From Candidatus Azobacteroides sp. (GTDB lineage: Bacteria > Bacteroidota > Bacteroidia > Bacteroidales > Azobacteroidaceae): DNA of 50,742 bases. Made by a program: the position numbers and the translations under genes. This document shows positions 1-9,608 of the stretch, piece by piece (within the stretch, counting starts at the first letter, position 1; each line of letters opens with the position of its first letter). The stretch is from assembly GCA_009783445.1 (NCBI GenBank), contig WRFY01000116.1, positions 1 to 50,742 on the forward strand, in the 5' to 3' direction. Under the pieces are notes generated by a model. It did no database searches and had not been told where the DNA came from. It was given only the letters and a program-made list of their open reading frames with translations.

Positions 1-340
1 CTTTCTCCTTCTTGGGTTTCATCCGCCCAGGCAGATACCATGAACGCATAATCGGTTACAATCGGCACATCCACCGCGGCCATGCTGTCCCGACCGCGCT
101 GACTACGGCCTTGTTCCATTGCGGCGTAAAATTGCTTGCAAAACCGAGCGCCTCATTCTTGTCCAACGCGTTTCCGATTTGCATCATTTGTTCTTCAAAA
201 AAGGCTTTCGCCTCTCCCTTGGTTATAGTCTCGGAGGACATTTCGTTTTCGGGTACTAGTCCGTCATCCTCGCTGCAAGTATAGAACATTCCTATTTGCA
301 ATGCCGCCCATAGCATACAAAAATATTTTTTTCTTTTCAT
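1..340 (-). pseudogene. Frameshifted lipoprotein gene, runs off the window edge
   Basis: The reading frame opens at 340 with a lipoprotein signal (positively charged start, hydrophobic stretch, lipobox ending FYTC followed by SEDD). It continues through FTPQWNKAVVS and then stops at 56-58. From about position 100 to base 1 a different minus frame stays open and reads RGRDSMAAVDVPIVTDY, which joins naturally to the first frame if one base is restored near 100-102. The motif order (FTPxW..A, then VDVPI) resembles the N-terminus of large secreted Bacteroidetes lipoproteins, which is a recollection and not a database match. This is either a true single-base frameshift or a sequence error. The 3' part of the gene lies outside the window. 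Function unknown. Confidence 0.6.
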
Positions 341-536
341 TGTCCTAACTTATTCAAGTTAATATTTTCTTTCTCTTTAAAAACAATCATTCATTTTCAT
401 CTCATTCCTTCTTCTATAGCGCTATTTCTTAGTTAAAAATGAAAATTAATGCAAAATTAATGGTCTAAAATGACATCTCAAAGAAAAAATTAAAAATTTA
501 TCGTACTTTTTGAATTATTCTTCAAATAGAGTTCTA

Positions 537-792
537 TTATCTTGACTGGGTATTGCAAAAACGCTTTTCAAGGGCATTCGCTTCTTGTAGAGTAAGTATT
601 GAAATGTTTTTGATCAAAAAGCTTATTTCCAGTATATTTCCTGAAGAGTCAGAATAAAAAATCATAGGAAGGGTCCGTCCTTTTAATTCTATTTTCCTTT
701 CTCCTGAAAATCTTTTGTCAAAAATATAGTCAAGGCTCAAGCATTTCTACACCCCGTTCATGCTCTATTGAGTTTTCTACTTCATTGTCCAT
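537..792 (-). pseudogene. Possible gene remnant with a frameshift
   Basis: A 67-codon minus frame ending at 537 has protein-like composition (for example GRTLPMIFYSDSSGNILEIS) but no ATG; its first possible codon is TTG at 740 and an in-frame TAG lies just upstream. A second frame starts with ATG at 792 (MDNEVENSIEHERG) and runs into a stop near 740. A single-base change near 742 would join the two into one roughly 85-residue protein. I recognise no family with confidence. It could be the tail of a decayed gene related to the frameshifted lipoprotein next to it, or a chance open frame. Confidence 0.35.
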
Positions 793-1309
793 TGCGCGGT
801 CGCTGTCATTTGCAGCCAATGGGCTGCCCGCTTGACACAGTCACGGTGGTGTGGCGCGAAGTTTCGACAACTTTGTAATTGCGTCAAACGGTTGACGTGT
901 GCAGTCCCGAAGCGACACGCACATCAACAGATGGCGCCTTATCGTTCGCACAGGGATTCACTAAGAGTGCGACGGGCGGTAAACTTCCAAGTTCCCGCTG
1001 AAACTGTCCGCCTTTACTCGCACGAAACTGTTCGGCGAACCGCCTCTATGATAGCTTTGATATTGTATCCCTTGCCTTTTTAATTATACGTTCTCTCTAC
1101 AATAGCTTCACTTAATTTTGCAAAAATAATAAAAAAACAAACAGACAATAGAACTCTAATTCTTTATTTTTTTGTATAAACTTTTTGCATTTTATATAAA
1201 AAATCAGCATATTTGCAATCTCAATGCGCCGATTTTTATCATTAACTGTAAAACTTTTTATTAATTAACCATAAAACTCTTTTTATTAACCTTCTAAAAA
1301 ATTTAAGTG
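793..1309. other. Intergenic region with a GC-rich block
   Basis: No convincing gene. Bases about 793-1080 are markedly richer in G and C than the AT-rich sequence on either side. An 83-codon plus frame (832-1083) exists but its product is full of Arg, His and Cys and looks like a chance frame. The minus strand shows several stops. The rest, 1085-1309, is very AT-rich and must hold the promoter of the secreted protein that starts at 1310, although no clean TAnnTTTG box could be picked out. Confidence 0.5.
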
Positions 1310-2602
1310 ATGAAAAAGAAATTTCTAAAAAAAGCCAGTTTTTTCCTTGCCTCTATTTTATTGGCAGGAAATGTGAATGCAAGCGGTCTTCAGTGCGAGG
1401 GAAGCAATATTCTTGCAGATGCTGCAATCCAATTGGGAACTGTTTACTATGCTCCGGGATGGAATTCCTCGTCTAACTATACCGAAACATGGGAAAATAA
1501 TGTATTAACGCTTCATTTAACGGATAGAACGTATGAAGCCTGGCAGGCGCAATTTGCTTTGAATGTGGCTCCTACCAATTTAGTAGCCGACAAAGCTTAT
1601 TTTCTTTCTTTTGATATTGAAACTAACGCGGATTTGCCTCGCGTATACATGAAGGTTCATAAAAATGGAGATGACGACCATTATTTAGATATTTCCTCTT
1701 TGTCCATTTCCGCTGGAAAACAAACAGTTAGTGGAGTCTTCGAAAATACGGGCGATATTGTTCTGCACGCAATGGATAATATTCTGTTTGATTTTGGCAG
1801 CAATCCCGAAAATGCAACAATCATTATTTCAAACATCACCATTTGTGATGATTTTTCCGGAGAATCCGAACCTTTTGTACCATATATTTGCAATGGGGAG
1901 GGCTTATTGAGTTCGGTTCATTTTGAAATAGGAACTGTGTATTATGCTCCCGGATGGAATCTGTCGTCAAACTATACTGCCAGTTGGGAAAATGGAGCGC
2001 TTATGCTTCATTTAGCAGATGGAACGTATGAAGCCTGGCAAGCGCAATTTCCTTTGGATATAACTCCTATCGATTTGATAGCCGACAAAACTTATTTTCT
2101 TTCTTTCGATATTGAAACCAACGCCGCCTTGCCGCGCGTATATATGAAGGCACATCAAAAAGGGGATGACGACCGCTATTTAGATATTCCTTCGCTGGCG
2201 GTTTCGGCTGGAAAACAAACGGTTAGCAGTACTTTCAAAAATACGGGAGATATTACTCTCTACACTATGGACGAGATTTTGTTTGATTTGGGCGGTAATC
2301 CCGAAAATGCAACGATTACGATCTCCAATATAACCATTTGCGATAATTTTTCGGAAGCGATTGCCACCCGCATTCCTAAAGCGCTTTTCAATTCCGCTAT
2401 ATCTTTTGATCAAGATGCAGATATTATCCGGATTTATGCAGAAAAAGGAGTTGCCTCCGCCAAGTTATATACGGCGGGCGGATCCGTTGCCGCCTCTGGG
2501 CTGGCCGAAATTCCTACGGCTCCACTGGCTAAAGGGATTTATATTCTCAAGATAGAAGATGCAACCGGCCGTACCGCCGCTTTCAAGACGGTTGTAAAGT
2601 AA
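1310..2602 (+). CDS. Secreted protein with two carbohydrate-binding-like repeats and a sorting tail
   Basis: The protein (about 430 residues) begins with a Sec signal peptide (MKKKFLKK, then a hydrophobic run to NVNA). The ATG at 1310 is preferred over the in-frame GTG at 1307. Two tandem copies of about 160 residues follow (roughly 25-190 and 195-355), sharing GTVYYAPGWN, TYEAWQAQF, YFLSFDIETNA, PRVYMK and NPENATI.ISNITIC. They look like beta-sandwich modules of the CBM4/9 or galactose-binding type. The last 75 residues end in a segment (LAKGIYILKIEDATGRTAAFKTVVK region) that fits a type IX secretion C-terminal sorting domain. No catalytic domain is visible, so it is probably a surface-attached glycan-binding protein. 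It stands alone and is followed by a strong terminator. The domain class is inferred from pattern; a close homolog is not recalled. Confidence 0.8.
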   Translation: MKKKFLKKASFFLASILLAGNVNASGLQCEGSNILADAAIQLGTVYYAPGWNSSSNYTETWENNVLTLHLTDRTYEAWQAQFALNVAPTNLVADKAYFLSFDIETNADLPRVYMKVHKNGDDDHYLDISSLSISAGKQTVSGVFENTGDIVLHAMDNILFDFGSNPENATIIISNITICDDFSGESEPFVPYICNGEGLLSSVHFEIGTVYYAPGWNLSSNYTASWENGALMLHLADGTYEAWQAQFPLDITPIDLIADKTYFLSFDIETNAALPRVYMKAHQKGDDDRYLDIPSLAVSAGKQTVSSTFKNTGDITLYTMDEILFDLGGNPENATITISNITICDNFSEAIATRIPKALFNSAISFDQDADIIRIYAEKGVASAKLYTAGGSVAASGLAEIPTAPLAKGIYILKIEDATGRTAAFKTVVK

Positions 2603-2613
2603 AAAAACGCATA

Positions 2614-2646
2614 GAAAAAAAGCGGATCATACAGTCCGCTTTTTTA
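2614..2646. terminator. Bidirectional intrinsic terminator
   Basis: AGCGGA at 2621-2626 pairs with TCCGCT at 2635-2640. The hairpin has an A-run before it and a T-run after it, so it reads as a Rho-independent terminator on both strands. It sits between two convergent genes. Confidence 0.8.
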
Positions 2647-2693
2647 AATATAGAGGGGAAAAATTCAGTATTTTCACGAATGGCCTTGTTTTT

Positions 2694-5600
2694 CTAAAAA
2701 GTAAACTCGGCTATCTTCACCTTTCCATCTTCTTCCACCTGTTTGTTTTCTTTCGACATTTGCAGGCAAACGACTTGGCGTTGTTCGCTCTTATCTGCAT
2801 AGTGGGTATAAATTTCGGCCATGACAGTGGAAGGTCCCTCTGCTTTCACCTGCGAATCGCCAAAGTAATTGACAAATACGCCGTATTTTCCCTTGATCGC
2901 TTTTTTCAGCAAAAATTGTTCCGGTCCGTAACCCTGCGTAATGTCGTTGCTCATCCGTCCGCCCAAAGCCGTTTCCCGATGACTGTAGAAGCAAGTTTCG
3001 CCATTTGGATCTACGACATGCAGGTCGATATCGGTGTCGTTCATGTTCCAGTTAATAACCACGCGGATATCCACCGGCATTGCCTGCATCAGTTCTTTGG
3101 AAATATTTACGGTTTGCAATTTTGGATTTTTTGCAATGAGTTGGTTGATTTCCGTTACGACGACTTCTTCAATGCCTTGACTTCGTTGATCAATATTCTG
3201 CGCATACGATTGCGTCAGGACAGAGTACAAACTATCCACCGCCGCCTGATAATTCTGGTTGTCAGCCAATGCCAGGGCATAATCGCGGTAGCTCTGCGGC
3301 TCCATCGGACGCCACTGAATCACTTTTCCACAAATATATGCTTCCAGCGCATACTCCTGGTATTCTTTTAGACGATAACCCAACAGCCGGAACAGAGAAG
3401 CATTTTCTATCTCTAACTCGGCTATAGAAGTCAGTATCCGAAGCGCTCGTTCGCGGTCGTTGTGCCGGAAAAACCAGTCGGCCATATCGAAATAGAAGGT
3501 TGGCGTATTGGCGTATATTGGGCGCAATTTCAAATAAACGGCGTAATCATCCTCTAATTTGCCCGTCAATTGTTTGCTGTACGCATTGTCCTGTTTAATA
3601 GGCTCCACTTGAATGCCCGGTTGCGAAGCGCTTCTGGATGATACGCTTTGTACCGACTTTGATGAAACTCCTTCTTCTCTCGCCGCTACTTCCTGCAAAG
3701 GCTCAGCCATGGGGGGGCGAGGTCTATCTGCCGCTACAACTATTTTGTGATCTTGCAAGTCGGCGTCATTTATATCTATGCCTATTTCCTCATCTCTTCT
3801 GTTTTCTTCGATGCTTATTCTGTTTTCTTCCGGCGCCGTTTGAAGAGTTTCGTCAGCTGCAGCTCTGAATATAGTATCCGGTTTCGGATACTTCGATTTT
3901 TTGGGTTTAAAATCGGTATTCCACCAGCTTTTCAAGTTATTAGCGGATTCTATCGCTTGATCCAAGAGCGCTTTTTGAGTTTGTTGCCATTCATTCGCTT
4001 CGTTTTTCTTCCACCGAAAATATTCGGCTTGCAATTCGGCTGGAGGCACAATATTATAAGTGATATAATCCTGTAAAGTTTCAAGCACAATCAACGAAGT
4101 GTTGCGTGTAACGATACCGAATTCTTGTCCAAGTTCGGTCAATTCATCCTTATTCTGTTCATAACGCATGTCCAGTTCGTTGATCTTTTTCTGCGCCCAG
4201 ATGCGGTGAACATTCGCCTGCTGGCTGGCTTCTTTTGTATTGAGGGAAACCGGAATCCGCTGTTCGACTTTATTTCCATAGCCGAAAAGCAAAGTCATTT
4301 TTGTTTGGGAAGCATCCAATAGGCCAGCAATAGAAAAATTGCCTCTTACCGGCGTTGCTACCGAAGGATATACTTCCCGTACCTCCCGATTGGACTCGAT
4401 TCCCAAAAAATGCAAGGTTTCAAACATCAGCTCATTTTGGAGCTGGTCGGACGACAAGGCATTGAGGTTGATGAACTTGCCCTTGGTTTGCGCCGCAATC
4501 CATTTCATTGCGCTGTAATCGGCTTTGGCGGACGATACGATGCAATGTACCGGGTATTTGGCAAACTCAGGATATTTGACAACAAAGTCGGCATCGCTCA
4601 AAGTAGACATTCCATCGGAAAAAAACAGAAATTCATCCGAAGAAATAGGTTGCAAACGGATGGCTTCGAAATTGGTTCCTCCATCGTATACGACTGTTTC
4701 CAAAACTCTCCGCAATTCCGACCAATTGCCGTTGGCAATTTCATATACGCCCTGTTTAGTCAATCGGTTGTTCAGAAAATAAAGATTGATGGAAAGATTG
4801 TTTTTTTGCTGGATAATCCGGTCTAAAACATCCAATTCTTTGGCATGGTCGCGTTGCAAACCGCTCAACGAGGCATCCCAGATAATTCCCAGCGTATGGC
4901 CCCACGATTTTTTTTGGGTTTCCATTTTCGGCATGCAAGAAGCGGTGAAATAATAGCTGCCCGAAGCCGACTGGATCAACGTTTGCGGCACGTCGACTGG
5001 AGCGGGCAAGGTAAAAATCAAAGCCCGATCGGCTTGATAATTGTTCCGAGAGAATGCCGCAACAAAATTTTCGCCTTGTTCATCAAAAACGAGTTCTTCC
5101 GCTAATGGTCCTTGTACCTGTGGTTTGGACTTGCTTTTGCAAACGGCGGCTTTTACGGAAAATTTTTCAATGGCTTCCGGGTAAGCCATGGGTAAGCGAT
5201 AGTAAAAATAGCCTTTTATCTCGCGCAGTTCTTCTTCGTAACCAATAGAAATCGTACGGGTTCCGCCGGCAGGTATTGGATAAATCCGCGTACGGAAATT
5301 ATTGCCTTCCACTCGTTCGAGCAATCCGGGATCGACTCTCCGATGTTCGATTTCCTCAAAAACTTGGGTGGCCTTGGCTTTTTCGACAGGAACGGCTTCC
5401 CGCATTTTCCCATTCATATCCAAAGCATAATAACTGACTGTGACGCCTTCCGGCAACGGAAAAAGCAACTCTCCTTCTAAAATTTTTCCGGTACGATTTT
5501 TGAATACCATTTCATAGCGAGTTGTTGCAATATTTGCGGTTACTTCCACCTGAATATTCAGCGATTGCAAATAAACTTCAGAGCTGTCGCCTTTAACGTT

Positions 5601-5771
5601 CATCATCGGTAAGGCCGCTTCCGAAAGTTTTTCGAACGAAGAAATATCTGGCGGAATATCTGTCTGCATCACTTCTCTCGCGCGAGGGGAAGATTTGCCG
5701 ATTGCCAATAAGGTTATAGTAAAGGCGCCTGCAAGCAAGAGGCTGGCAATAAGGAGGACTTTGTGTTTCAT
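2694..5771 (-). CDS. VIT / vWA / TPR / DUF2135 membrane-anchored protein
   Basis: A 1025-residue protein with an N-terminal hydrophobic segment (about residues 4-24) that is either a signal anchor or a signal peptide. A VIT domain (vault/inter-alpha-trypsin type, about 45-180) is followed by a von Willebrand A domain with its metal-site motif intact as DASLS at residues 299-303. A charged low-complexity linker leads to TPR-like helices (about 730-860), and the C-terminus (about 895-1020, around WNMNDTDIDLHVVDPNGE) matches the DUF2135/YfaP type. The VIT-vWA pairing is common in Bacteroidetes and is thought to mediate protein interactions at the cell envelope. The substrate or partner is unknown. 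The gene is monocistronic, with a -7-like box about 48 bases upstream of its ATG. Confidence 0.88.
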   Translation of the reverse strand: MKHKVLLIASLLLAGAFTITLLAIGKSSPRAREVMQTDIPPDISSFEKLSEAALPMMNVKGDSSEVYLQSLNIQVEVTANIATTRYEMVFKNRTGKILEGELLFPLPEGVTVSYYALDMNGKMREAVPVEKAKATQVFEEIEHRRVDPGLLERVEGNNFRTRIYPIPAGGTRTISIGYEEELREIKGYFYYRLPMAYPEAIEKFSVKAAVCKSKSKPQVQGPLAEELVFDEQGENFVAAFSRNNYQADRALIFTLPAPVDVPQTLIQSASGSYYFTASCMPKMETQKKSWGHTLGIIWDASLSGLQRDHAKELDVLDRIIQQKNNLSINLYFLNNRLTKQGVYEIANGNWSELRRVLETVVYDGGTNFEAIRLQPISSDEFLFFSDGMSTLSDADFVVKYPEFAKYPVHCIVSSAKADYSAMKWIAAQTKGKFINLNALSSDQLQNELMFETLHFLGIESNREVREVYPSVATPVRGNFSIAGLLDASQTKMTLLFGYGNKVEQRIPVSLNTKEASQQANVHRIWAQKKINELDMRYEQNKDELTELGQEFGIVTRNTSLIVLETLQDYITYNIVPPAELQAEYFRWKKNEANEWQQTQKALLDQAIESANNLKSWWNTDFKPKKSKYPKPDTIFRAAADETLQTAPEENRISIEENRRDEEIGIDINDADLQDHKIVVAADRPRPPMAEPLQEVAAREEGVSSKSVQSVSSRSASQPGIQVEPIKQDNAYSKQLTGKLEDDYAVYLKLRPIYANTPTFYFDMADWFFRHNDRERALRILTSIAELEIENASLFRLLGYRLKEYQEYALEAYICGKVIQWRPMEPQSYRDYALALADNQNYQAAVDSLYSVLTQSYAQNIDQRSQGIEEVVVTEINQLIAKNPKLQTVNISKELMQAMPVDIRVVINWNMNDTDIDLHVVDPNGETCFYSHRETALGGRMSNDITQGYGPEQFLLKKAIKGKYGVFVNYFGDSQVKAEGPSTVMAEIYTHYADKSEQRQVVCLQMSKENKQVEEDGKVKIAEFTF

Positions 5772-5818
5772 GCTTTTACTGTTTAAATGTTTACTCTAAA
5801 TTTTATATCGGATCCTGA

Positions 5819-5826
5819 CAAAGATA
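5819..5826 (-). promoter_or_regulatory. Putative -7 box (TATCTTTG) of the VIT/vWA gene
   Basis: Reads TATCTTTG on the minus strand, matching the Bacteroidetes TAnnTTTG consensus. It predicts a 5' leader of about 40 bases. No good -33 TTTG is seen. Confidence 0.4.
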
Positions 5827-6226
5827 TAAATTATTATTCACTTTCTAAAGCGAAATCGTCCTACTTTCACAAGCAAGACGACTCTTATTTTTGTAATGAA
5901 AAAAAAGATTTTTGGCATATAACTTATCCTTTCTACAAGCATATTTAAGTCAATGCTTTAGTTTTTCAGTCTGTTCAACTTATCTTTATTTTTAACAAAA
6001 GTAGGTAATATTTATAGCATGTAAGTTATTTTTTCCCGCTTTATTATCGCATATTCTTCAACTATTGCAAGTTTTTTTTACTCACTATGAGGTGATAAAA
6101 TATTCATTTTATTTTTTGTCAATCAAACAGATACAATTTGTTAATAAAGTGTCGAATTTGACTTATTTTTATGATTCCCTATAGAATAAAGATAAATCCG
6201 ATGCTAAATAGTCGGATTATTATTTT

Positions 6227-6234
6227 TACCTTTG
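6227..6234 (+). promoter_or_regulatory. Putative -7 box (TACCTTTG) of the HD/LptD-like genes
   Basis: Matches TAnnTTTG and lies about 20 bases before the ATG at 6254, which would make a very short leader. AAAAGGAC just before the ATG could serve as a ribosome-binding site. No clear -33 element. Confidence 0.4.
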
Positions 6235-6253
6235 TGCTTTCTTTGAAAAGGAC

Positions 6254-6790
6254 ATGGTACCCATCCACATTATTGATAAGTATTACCTTGCAGGGAGCGA
6301 ATTGCATAAGATTTTGCTTGCCCACAGTTTTTCTGTAGCAGATAAAGCGCTCGAAATCGCTCAGAGGCATCCAGAATTGGAGATCGATACCCATTTTGTT
6401 TACGAAGCATCCCTTTTGCACGACATAGGAATTTACTTAACAAATGCGCCGAAAATCTATTGTTTCGGAGAATATCCTTATATTTGTCATGGATTTTTAG
6501 GCGCTGAAATAATGAGGAGAGAAGGGTTGGAAAAACATGCCTTGGTTTGCGAACGACATACCGGTTCTGGATTGTCCAAAGAATACATTATCCAAGAAGC
6601 GATTCCTATTCCCCAACGGGACATGCTGCCGGAGAGTGTCGAAGAAAAATTGGTTTGTTTTGCCGATAAATTTTTTTCCAAGTCCAGAATAGAAGAAGTA
6701 AAGACGATCGATCAGGTCCGGAAAAGTCTTTCCCAATACGGCGTCGATACCCTCCAACGTTTTGAAGATATGGTAAAGTTGTTTCTATGA
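6254..6790 (+). CDS. HD/HDIG-domain phosphohydrolase
   Basis: The 178-residue protein has the metal ligands of an HD-domain phosphohydrolase in order: His24, the His56-Asp57 pair in LLHDIGIY, His79, His102 in CERHTG and a late Asp (about 137, in CFADKF). Such stand-alone HDIG proteins act on nucleotides or other phosphorylated small molecules, but the substrate cannot be read from sequence. The start at 6254 has a plausible AAAAGGAC upstream. Its stop overlaps the start of the LptD-like gene by four bases (ATGA), so the two are probably translationally coupled. Confidence 0.85.
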   Translation: MVPIHIIDKYYLAGSELHKILLAHSFSVADKALEIAQRHPELEIDTHFVYEASLLHDIGIYLTNAPKIYCFGEYPYICHGFLGAEIMRREGLEKHALVCERHTGSGLSKEYIIQEAIPIPQRDMLPESVEEKLVCFADKFFSKSRIEEVKTIDQVRKSLSQYGVDTLQRFEDMVKLFL

Positions 6791-9561
6791 TCTTTAAGAA
6801 TTGTTTACTATCCATTTTTTGCGTCGGGCTGTTATGTTCCATATTTCAACGAACAGCAGCTCAAAGCGATTTATCTATGGACGAACGGAATAACCAGCAA
6901 GTAGAAGTCCTGTCCGACTCTACAGCCATAACCGATTCGACGGCCGTAGCCGCGGATTCGGTTCCGAAAAAATCAAATGCCATAGATGCTCCTATCCAGT
7001 ATGCCGCCAAAGATTCAATGGTGATGACGATGGATGGACGCAATATGGTTTATTTGTTTGGCGAAGGCTCTGTTAAATACAAAAACATGGATTTGACGGG
7101 CGAATACGTTGAAGTGGATGCCGACAGCAGCATTGTCTTTTCGACTTTCGGATTAGATTCCATCGGTTCCGAAATTGGTTACCCTGTTTTTAAGGAAGGC
7201 GAAACGCAATATGAAATGAAAAAAGCCCGCTACAATTTCAAAACAAAGAAAATGTTTATTACGGATGTCATTACGCAGCAGGGAGAAGGTTATATCGTTG
7301 CCAGCCAGACTAAAAAAATGCCCAACGACGACCTTTATATGCGCGACGGACAGTATACTACTTGCGACGATCACGAACATCCGCATTTTTACCTTCATCT
7401 AACCAGAGCCAAAGTCCGGCCCGGAAAATCGATTGTGACGGGTCCGGCCTATCTGGTAGTGGAAGACGTCCCTTTGCCGATTGCCGTTCCTTTTGGATTT
7501 TTTCCTTTCACCAGCGAATACTCTTCAGGGGTGATTGTGCCGACTTACGGAGATGAAATGAGGAGAGGATTTTCGCTCCGCGATGGAGGATATTATTTTG
7601 CTTTTAACGACTATGTTGATCTGGCCTTGACGGGAGAACTTTATACCAAAGGTTCGTGGGGACTCTCTGCCCGTTCTTCCTACCGGAAAAGGTATAAATA
7701 TTCGGGTAATTTTCAGGCCAATTATCTGCTTACTATTCTGGGAGATAAAGGAGAACAAGATTACAGCAAAACCAAGGATTTCAAACTAGCATGGACTCAC
7801 ATGCAGGATGCAAAAGCCAATCCATTCAGTATGTTTTCGGCCAGCGTTAATTTCTCGACCAGTTCGTACAATCGAAACGACCTCAATTCCATCTATGCCA
7901 CCGACGACGACAACTATACCCAAAACACCAAATCGTCCAGCGTCAATTACAATTACAGACCGCCCAACAGTCCTTTTTCTTTCAATTTAAATGCCTCGGT
8001 CAACCAAGTCTCCAGAGATACCATGGTCAGTTTAACCTTGCCCAATTTGTCTATTTCCATGACCGATGTTTATCCTTTCAGGAGAAAAGAACAAATCGGC
8101 GCGCCCAAATGGTATGAAAAAATCTACCTGAGATACACGGGTACGATGTCCAATAGCATCAATACAAAAGAATATCTCTTGCTGAAACAAAATATCTACC
8201 GCGACTGGAAAAACGGAATGAGACACGATATTCCGGTGAGAGCCTCTTTTACCTTGTTTAAATACATTGCCCTATCGCCTTCTATAACCTATACGGAACG
8301 CTGGTGTACCAGCAAAATCGATCTCTATTATGATACTTCTATTCACCGTCCTGTTCCTGCCGATACGACTTACGGTTTTTACCGCATTTACAATTACAAT
8401 GCCAGCTTGGACCTCTCTACCAAATTGTACTTAATGAGTAAGCCCTGGAAAATCTTTGGCGCATGGACGCAAAAAGCGCAAATCCGCCATGTATTGACTC
8501 CGAGCGTCAGTTTCAGCGGCGCGCCCGATTTTGGAGAGAAAAAATACGGTTATTGGAAAGAATTAAATTACATCAATGAAGCCAATGGAGCTTTGGAAAC
8601 CTATCCTTATTCTCCGTATGATCAAAATAATAATCCTTATGGAGTGCCGGGCAGAGGAAAGTCGGGAATCATGAATTTCAGTCTGAATAATAATATAGAA
8701 ATGAAGTTACCCATCGCTGGAACGGATTCTACCCGAAAAATAAGTCTGATTGATCAACTTAATTTGGCCATGTCCTACAATTTTCTGGCTGATTCGATGA
8801 AATGGTCTGATCTCAGCGCTTCTCTTCGTCTCAAACTCGGAACATATTCTTTGAATATGCAAGGTGTATTCGATACCTATACCTATAACGAAAATGGACA
8901 GCGTATCAATGTCCCCCGCTGGGAGGCCGGAAAAGGAATCGGACGTTTGAGATCGACCGGATTTTCTTATTCCCTCAATCTCAATACGGAAGCTGTCAAA
9001 AAACTGCTTAGCCTATTTGGATTAGGAGGCAAAAAAAATGCCGACAATTCACCGCCCAGTCCGGAAGATAGCGGCGATGCGGAACAAGCCGCCAATAATG
9101 ATGAAAGCGCTCCAGGCAAGCAACAGCCCGTTTCTTTGCGGAATTCCAAAAAATCGGACGATAACTACGACGAAGATGGTTATTACTTACTCAACATTCC
9201 CTGGAGTTTGAATGTGAGCTACAACTGGAATTTAGCTTATGATATGGCCAATTTCAACAAGGTGAAGCGGGAATATCCGTACAGGATTACTCAGGCGGCC
9301 AACATTTCGGGAAATATCAGCCCGACCAAAGCATGGAGTTTCAATTTCAGCGCCAATTATGATTTTGACAGCAAAAAATTTGTGACCATGACTTGTACCA
9401 TTACTCGTTTGATGCACTGCTGGTCGATGAAGGCTAGCGTCATTCCCGTAGGTCCTTACCGATCGTATAATTTTACGATTTCTGTCAATTCTTCTATGTT
9501 GAGAGATTTGAAATATACGCAAAGCAGTAGTTTCCGGGACATGCTCAATTGGGGAAACTAA
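6787..9561 (+). CDS. LptD-like outer-membrane LPS assembly protein
   Basis: A 924-residue exported protein with a signal peptide ending near RTAAQS. Residues about 70-200 look like an OstA/LptA-type beta-jellyroll (VMTMDGRNMVYLFGEGSVKY). The long remainder is rich in alternating aromatic and polar residues typical of outer-membrane beta-barrels (for example VPFGFFPFTSEYSSG). This matches the Bacteroidetes proteins annotated as putative LptD, which insert lipopolysaccharide into the outer leaflet. A Ser/Glu/Asn-rich stretch around 745-800 looks like a surface loop insertion. It overlaps the HD gene by four bases and precedes ung by 47 bases. Assignment is by family pattern; the barrel has diverged far from the proteobacterial LptD. 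Confidence 0.85.
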   Translation: MIFKNCLLSIFCVGLLCSIFQRTAAQSDLSMDERNNQQVEVLSDSTAITDSTAVAADSVPKKSNAIDAPIQYAAKDSMVMTMDGRNMVYLFGEGSVKYKNMDLTGEYVEVDADSSIVFSTFGLDSIGSEIGYPVFKEGETQYEMKKARYNFKTKKMFITDVITQQGEGYIVASQTKKMPNDDLYMRDGQYTTCDDHEHPHFYLHLTRAKVRPGKSIVTGPAYLVVEDVPLPIAVPFGFFPFTSEYSSGVIVPTYGDEMRRGFSLRDGGYYFAFNDYVDLALTGELYTKGSWGLSARSSYRKRYKYSGNFQANYLLTILGDKGEQDYSKTKDFKLAWTHMQDAKANPFSMFSASVNFSTSSYNRNDLNSIYATDDDNYTQNTKSSSVNYNYRPPNSPFSFNLNASVNQVSRDTMVSLTLPNLSISMTDVYPFRRKEQIGAPKWYEKIYLRYTGTMSNSINTKEYLLLKQNIYRDWKNGMRHDIPVRASFTLFKYIALSPSITYTERWCTSKIDLYYDTSIHRPVPADTTYGFYRIYNYNASLDLSTKLYLMSKPWKIFGAWTQKAQIRHVLTPSVSFSGAPDFGEKKYGYWKELNYINEANGALETYPYSPYDQNNNPYGVPGRGKSGIMNFSLNNNIEMKLPIAGTDSTRKISLIDQLNLAMSYNFLADSMKWSDLSASLRLKLGTYSLNMQGVFDTYTYNENGQRINVPRWEAGKGIGRLRSTGFSYSLNLNTEAVKKLLSLFGLGGKKNADNSPPSPEDSGDAEQAANNDESAPGKQQPVSLRNSKKSDDNYDEDGYYLLNIPWSLNVSYNWNLAYDMANFNKVKREYPYRITQAANISGNISPTKAWSFNFSANYDFDSKKFVTMTCTITRLMHCWSMKASVIPVGPYRSYNFTISVNSSMLRDLKYTQSSSFRDMLNWGN

Positions 9562-9608
9562 AAATTAATTGATTACTAATCATTCTTATTAACTAAATCA
9601 TTGACCGT

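Larger units (their letters stand above)
5772..6253. other. Divergent intergenic region with promoters for both flanking genes
   Basis: This 482-base AT-rich spacer separates divergently transcribed genes. No protein-like frame was found. It carries a -7-like box near each end, annotated separately; the middle holds only T- and A-rich sequence with nothing recognisable. Confidence 0.6.

Noticed and set aside
832..1083. 83-codon plus-strand frame in the GC-rich block
   Set aside because: Its product is dominated by Arg, His and Cys with no domain pattern, and there is no promoter or ribosome-binding site nearby.
2760..3371. 203-codon plus-strand frame opposite the VIT/vWA gene
   Set aside because: Antisense shadow of a clearly real gene; the product has no recognisable feature.
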